Below the pieces are notes generated by a model, which was not told the origin of the DNA, did not search any database, and saw nothing but the letters and a program-made list of their open reading frames with translations. Positions 60,156 through 64,000 of a DNA stretch of 64,000 nt are shown one piece after another; positions within the stretch are counted from its first letter, which is position 1; each line of letters begins with the position of its first letter. Location of the stretch: NCBI GenBank assembly GCA_031538565.1, contig JAVKLS010000028.1:62001-126000 (forward strand). The letters run 5' to 3'. Origin of the DNA: JASGCK01 sp031538565 (GTDB lineage: Bacteria; Pseudomonadota; Gammaproteobacteria; Burkholderiales; Burkholderiaceae_C). Made by a program: the position numbers and the translations under genes.

Positions 60156-60926
60156 TTAAAGCCAACGCTTGGCAGCCCGCATCAGCAAAGCCAGATTGCC
60201 GCTGCCTGCTAGCGTCAAATTGTTGCTACTTTGAAGTGATGTGCCGTGCATATCTTGTATATCTTGTATATCTTGTAGCAGCGTGCCCATACGTTTGGCA
60301 ACAGCTTCTCCGTTATCGATGATGCGAACTTTTTTGCTTACGATTTTGTGAAAAATGGACGCAATGAGCGCGTAATGGGTGCAGCCTAAAACGAGCGTAT
60401 CAAAATCGCCTGCTTGCGCCAAAAAGCCTGTGCAGGCTTGTTCGACTTCTTGCTCTGTTGCTGTGCTTGACGCGTAGCATTCAATGAGATCAGCAAGCCC
60501 CGCGCACGGTACGCATATAAATTCGGTTTGACTTGCAAGTGATGCTTTGAGGGCTAAAAACTTAGCGCTCGCCAAGGTGCTGCGCGTAGCGAGTACGGCG
60601 ACACTTTTTGATTGGGTCAGTGTGGCTGCGGGTTTGAGCGCTGGTTCAACGCCGACGATGGGTAGTTTGGGGTACTGCTGGCGCAGCAAGTGGATGGCGG
60701 CTGCGGTTGCAGTGTTGCACGCGATGACAAGGGCTTGGATGCGGTATTTGCAAATTAACTCTTCGGTCACGGCAAACGAGCGCGCAATCAGCGCCTCGTC
60801 ACTTTTGTCGCCGTAGGGCGCGTGGGCGCTGTCGGCAAAGTAAACAAATGATTTGTGCGGCAGTGCTAGGCGCAGGCATTTCAAAATCGAAAGACCGCCA
60901 ATGCCTGAGTCAAAAACGCCAATCAT
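60156..60926 (-). CDS. murI: glutamate racemase
   Basis: Makes D-glutamate for peptidoglycan. The 256-residue protein has IGVFDSGIGGLSILKCL, YFADSAHAPYGDKSDEAL, both catalytic Cys residues (ALVIACNTATAAAIHLLR and LVLGCTHYALI) and HVVDNGEAVA-type seen as IIDNGEAVAKR. Near the C-terminus a 9-base tandem repeat encodes Asp-Ile-Gln repeats. It is convergent with tRNA-Pro, whose end is only 8 bases from the murI stop. Confidence 0.94.
   Translation of the reverse strand: MIGVFDSGIGGLSILKCLRLALPHKSFVYFADSAHAPYGDKSDEALIARSFAVTEELICKYRIQALVIACNTATAAAIHLLRQQYPKLPIVGVEPALKPAATLTQSKSVAVLATRSTLASAKFLALKASLASQTEFICVPCAGLADLIECYASSTATEQEVEQACTGFLAQAGDFDTLVLGCTHYALIASIFHKIVSKKVRIIDNGEAVAKRMGTLLQDIQDIQDMHGTSLQSSNNLTLAGSGNLALLMRAAKRWL
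60251..60277 (-). repeat. three tandem copies of TATCTTGTA inside murI
   Basis: Three perfect contiguous 9-base units, encoding Asp-Ile-Gln repeats on the minus strand. Changes in copy number keep the frame. Confidence 0.95.
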
Positions 60927-60938
60927 TCGATGAGTGCA

Positions 60939-62516
60939 TTATTGAATGGCAATGCCTTTGAACTCGCCTGTCGCGATGCGTTTTGACCACTCGGCTGGCC
61001 CCGTGATGTGAGCGCTGGTTCCGCTTGCATCCACCGCCACGGTAACGGGCATATCGACGACATCGAATTCATAGATGGCCTCCATGCCAAGATCGGCAAA
61101 GCCCACCACTTTGGCCGTTTTAATGGCCTTGCTTACCAAGTACGCGGCGCCACCTACCGCCATAAGGTAGGCGCTTTTGTGTTTTTTGATGGCGTCGATG
61201 GCAATAGGGCCGCGCTCGGCCTTGCCAATCATGGAGATTAGACCCGTCTGCGCGAGCATCATGTCGGTAAAGTCGTCCATGCGCGTGGCGGTGGTCGGAC
61301 CTGCAGGACCCACGGCTTCGCCTTTCACCGCATCAACGGGACCTACGTAATAAATGACGCGGTTGGCAAAATTGACGGGCAGTTTTTCACCGCGCGCCAG
61401 CATCTCTTGGATGCGTTTGTGCGCCGCATCGCGTCCTGTGAGAATTTTTCCGTTCAGCAACAAGGTTTGACCTGGCTGCCACGCGGCAACGTCGTCTTTA
61501 GTCAGCGTGTCTAAATTCACGCGCTGGCTTTTTTGATGGTCGGGCGTCCAGTTGACGTTTGGCCACAAGTCAAGACTTGGCGGGTCAAGGTACACCGCGC
61601 CCGATCCGTCCATTACAAAATGCGCGTGACGCGTGGCGGCGCAGTTGGGAATCATTGCCACAGGCTTGCTGGCCGCGTGCGTGGGATACATATTGATTTT
61701 GACGTCCAGCACCGTGGTGAGTCCGCCCAGTCCTTGCGCGCCAATGCCCAGCGCGTTGACTTTGTCGTGCAATTCAAGGCGTAGCTCTTCAATCTGCGTC
61801 AGCTTTGCACCCGCAAGGGATTTGGCTTTGAGTTCGTGCATATCCAAGTCCTCCATCAAGGACTCTTTGGCAAGCAACATCGCTTTTTCAGCTGTGCCGC
61901 CAATACCAATGCCCAGCATTCCTGGTGGACACCAGCCCGCGCCCATTGTGGGCACGGTTTTAAGTACCCAGTCCACGATGCTGTCGCTAGGATTCATCAT
62001 CACCAGTTTCGATTTGTTTTCTGAGCCTCCACCTTTTGCGGCAACCGTGACCTCGACAGTATTGCCCGCCACCAATTCGCTCACGATCACCGCGGGCGTG
62101 TTGTCGCGGGTGTTTTTACGCAGGAACTGCGGATCGGCAACTACCGAGGCGCGCAGCAAGTTGTCGGCGTGGTTGTAGCCGCGGCGCACACCCTCGTTAA
62201 TAACGTCATCCAGGCCGCCATTGCCAAACTGCTCGCAGCCCGCAAAGCGGACATTGAGTCCGACTTTAAGAAAGACATTGACGATGCCTGTGTCTTGGCA
62301 AATCGGGCGATGCCCCGTGGCACTCATGCGGCTGTTGGTGAGGATTTGCGCCATCGCATCTTTGGCGGCATGGCTTTGCTCTGCTTCATAAGCCCGTGCC
62401 AAATGTGCAATGTAATCAGCGGGGTGGTAGTAGCTGATGTACTGCAGCGCGGCAGCAATGGACTCAACCATGTCGGCAGCTTGGATGGTGGTAGGCGTAG
62501 TGATGGGCGATGTCAT
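60939..62516 (-). CDS. fumA: class I (iron-sulfur) fumarate hydratase
   Basis: Interconverts fumarate and malate in the TCA cycle. The 525-residue protein has Cys ligands for the [4Fe-4S] cluster in RPICQDTGIVNVF, MGAGWCPPGMLGIG and IPNCAATRHAHF, in line with class I fumarases, and the beta-type C-terminal half (GPTTATRMDDFTDMMLAQTG, ISMIGKAERGP). I start at ATG 62516; a TTG at 62549 is in frame but lacks a Shine-Dalgarno. Oxygen-sensitive class I enzymes are common in betaproteobacteria. It is 12 bases upstream of murI on the same strand. Confidence 0.94.
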   Translation of the reverse strand: MTSPITTPTTIQAADMVESIAAALQYISYYHPADYIAHLARAYEAEQSHAAKDAMAQILTNSRMSATGHRPICQDTGIVNVFLKVGLNVRFAGCEQFGNGGLDDVINEGVRRGYNHADNLLRASVVADPQFLRKNTRDNTPAVIVSELVAGNTVEVTVAAKGGGSENKSKLVMMNPSDSIVDWVLKTVPTMGAGWCPPGMLGIGIGGTAEKAMLLAKESLMEDLDMHELKAKSLAGAKLTQIEELRLELHDKVNALGIGAQGLGGLTTVLDVKINMYPTHAASKPVAMIPNCAATRHAHFVMDGSGAVYLDPPSLDLWPNVNWTPDHQKSQRVNLDTLTKDDVAAWQPGQTLLLNGKILTGRDAAHKRIQEMLARGEKLPVNFANRVIYYVGPVDAVKGEAVGPAGPTTATRMDDFTDMMLAQTGLISMIGKAERGPIAIDAIKKHKSAYLMAVGGAAYLVSKAIKTAKVVGFADLGMEAIYEFDVVDMPVTVAVDASGTSAHITGPAEWSKRIATGEFKGIAIQ

Positions 62517-62558
62517 GGTGGGTTGCCGTGCTGTAAAGAGGATGGACAAAAGCAGGGT

Positions 62559-63167
62559 TTAGTGCGCTGATGCGCTAGGCGCACTCATTAGACGATCGGT
62601 CAATGCAATTGCCAGCGCACTCAATAAAAATGTAATATGAATCAAGGTTTGCCACATCAACGTTTGCTCGGTGTAGTTGGCGGCGTTAATAAATGTCTTG
62701 AGTAGATGAATTGACGAGATGCCAACGATGGCGGTTGCGAGCTTCACTTTTAAAACGCTGGCATTAACGTGGTTGAGCCATTCGGGTTGATCGGGATGTG
62801 TCTCTAGGTTTAAGCGGCTGACAAAAGTCTCATAGCCCCCCACAATCACCATGATGAGCAGGTTGGAAATCATCACCACATCAATCAAAGCTAACACAAC
62901 GAGCATGATGATGGTTTCATTAAGTCCCGTAATGGGCGCATTTGACACATAACCAATGCTCTTAATAAGCGCATCGACATCCGTTTGATTGCCAAAAGCA
63001 GCGCCAATCAAATGGTACAGCTCTATGCCAAAGTGAAAAACATAAACGGCCTGTGCGGCGATAAGCCCTAAATACAGCGGCATTTGCAGCCAACGACTGG
63101 AAAAAATGAGCTGCGCCAAGAGGCTTGATGTGGCGGGAAGAGTGTTTTTTTGGGGTGTACCTGACAT
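62559..63167 (-). CDS. YqhA/UPF0114 family membrane protein
   Basis: A 202-residue protein with four hydrophobic segments (LGLIAAQAVYVFHFGIELYH; ETIIMLVVLALIDVVMISNL; around LATAIVGISSIHLLKTF; and ITFLLSALAIALTDRL). The motif IVGGYETFVSRL and the WLxHxNASVLKVKLA segment are typical of UPF0114. The function is unknown. AAAGGAG precedes the ATG. It is followed by fumA after 42 bases. Confidence 0.85.
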   Translation of the reverse strand: MSGTPQKNTLPATSSLLAQLIFSSRWLQMPLYLGLIAAQAVYVFHFGIELYHLIGAAFGNQTDVDALIKSIGYVSNAPITGLNETIIMLVVLALIDVVMISNLLIMVIVGGYETFVSRLNLETHPDQPEWLNHVNASVLKVKLATAIVGISSIHLLKTFINAANYTEQTLMWQTLIHITFLLSALAIALTDRLMSAPSASAH

Positions 63168-63316
63168 TGAGAAACTCCTTTATGAAATCAAGAATCGATT
63201 GTAGGCGTAGAGCATTCGTCGTCTAGCCGATGTACGCGGCGTGCGCTGCTTGAACGGCTTCGAGCTCGAGCGGATCTGACCTAGAGGAACCTCAAGTTTG
63301 CTAGTAACATTACTGA

Positions 63317-64000
63317 ATGTCTGATACCCAATTCCCCCTTGAATTGACGGCCAAGCTGGAGGCGCTTGATCCGCAAACAAGCCTGGTCGAGCGCCATTTG
63401 TTGCTGCTGTCGTTTATTCAGTGGCTGCGGGACGGTGAGAGCAGCGTCCGTTTGGATTTATTTTTAGACCATTTGCAAGCCCGCCCCGCGCTCACGCTTG
63501 CGTTTCAGCGGTGGTTTGGCGATATTTTCAGTCATGTCGATGCCAGTACCTTGCTTGCTGACTACGGATTTTCTTCACGCAATGCGCTGATCAGTGAAGT
63601 CGTCACGCGCTTGCAACGTCAGTATTTACCGCGCACACCAGAGACCTCCGACGCTTCGGAGTTATTCGATTTGGCGTTTGATAGCGAGCACGATGCGGCG
63701 TGGCTTGGTGCGATTACCGATTCGCAATTGCAGCGCCTCGCGCAGTTGCTTGCACCCTCGCGCACGGTGTGGCAAGAGGCCTTGGTTCAGGCTCTGACGG
63801 TTTGCACCAGTCAGATTCGCGCATCGGGGTTGTCGTCTGATATTCGCTCGCGCAGAACGATGGCAGCAGATGGAGGGCGACCCTTTCAAGCGCTGGCATT
63901 CGATTTAGAGGCGGTGCTAACGGCTTGGCGCGACGCGCAAAACGTACCCCATGCGCTGCGGCATTTTCGTGCAACGCTAAACGATTGCCAGCAGTCAGCC
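63317..64000 (+). CDS. PF10136-type protein (so-called site-specific recombinase Gcr), 5' part
   Basis: The frame from ATG 63317 is open to the window end (228 codons). The sequence LVERHLLLLSFIQWLRDGES, DASTLLADYGFSSRNALISE, and TPETSDASELFDLAFDSEHD matches my recollection of the N-terminal region of the betaproteobacterial PF10136 family. Members are long membrane proteins called site-specific recombinases after a Neisseria gene; recombinase activity is doubtful and no tyrosine or serine recombinase motif is seen here. I have only the beginning, so the assignment is moderate. Confidence 0.6.
   Translation, partial: MSDTQFPLELTAKLEALDPQTSLVERHLLLLSFIQWLRDGESSVRLDLFLDHLQARPALTLAFQRWFGDIFSHVDASTLLADYGFSSRNALISEVVTRLQRQYLPRTPETSDASELFDLAFDSEHDAAWLGAITDSQLQRLAQLLAPSRTVWQEALVQALTVCTSQIRASGLSSDIRSRRTMAADGGRPFQALAFDLEAVLTAWRDAQNVPHALRHFRATLNDCQQSA

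Noticed and set aside
60240..60280. CRISPR-like or regulatory repeat
   Set aside because: The repeat units are contiguous 9-mers inside murI without spacers; a coding tandem repeat explains them.
63317..64000. integrase marking a mobile element
   Set aside because: The name site-specific recombinase for this family is historical; no tyrosine or serine recombinase residues are seen and there are no attachment-site repeats or phage genes nearby.

Overview
The window looks like a chromosomal segment of a Burkholderiales betaproteobacterium with moderate GC, probably close to Comamonadaceae. The pointers are gene content and order: thrS-infC-rpmI-rplT-pheS-pheT-ihfA-merR-tRNA-Pro; ubiE followed by a Tim44-like gene, ubiJ and ubiB; a PuuD-type membrane urate oxidase; a UraD-AllC fusion; and a PF10136-type protein at the right edge. 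This placement is inference from gene families; no database was searched. Coding density is very high, no gene-free stretch exceeds about 150 bases, and I see no CRISPR array, integrase, transposase, rRNA gene or prophage.

Bases 1-25950 are mostly housekeeping: pmbA, an MFS exporter, a DUF1993 gene, lexA with a near-ideal LexA operator and a 48-codon gene directly behind it, ansA, ppa, a VIT-type transporter, valS (carrying a REP-like palindrome inside its reading frame), two small conserved genes, ubiE, a Tim44-like gene, ubiJ, ubiB, a sodium symporter overlapping a CoA-transferase, an aldehyde dehydrogenase, mutY, a dynamin-like GTPase, mutM, a TPR protein, lolB, an RluC-type pseudouridine synthase and an unrecognised lipoprotein.

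Bases 25950-38360 hold a nearly complete purine-ring catabolic locus built around a GntR/FCD regulator. The minus-strand arm is uraH, xdhC, puuD, xdhA, xdhB (hypoxanthine/xanthine to urate to OHCU). The plus-strand arm is gntR, puuE, uraD-allC and a three-gene ABC importer (OHCU to allantoin to allantoate and beyond, plus uptake). A 12-base element AAAGTGYATRCA recurs at three promoter-type positions, all inside this locus, and is a good candidate for the GntR operator.

Bases 38360-50800 hold sodC, a DegP/HtrA protease, a TpsB outer-membrane transporter without a visible partner, and a minus-strand operon for uptake and CoA activation of an organic acid (acyl-CoA ligase, livG, livH, livM, livK, livF, PaaK-like ligase).

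Bases 50800-52330 hold two tandem DUF1566 genes whose C-terminal C-type-lectin-like segments resemble variable regions of diversity-generating retroelements. The first looks 5'-damaged. From 52400 to the end come the translation operon (infC appears to start at ATC), tRNA-Pro(GGG), murI, class I fumarase, a YqhA-family membrane protein and the start of a PF10136 gene cut by the window end.
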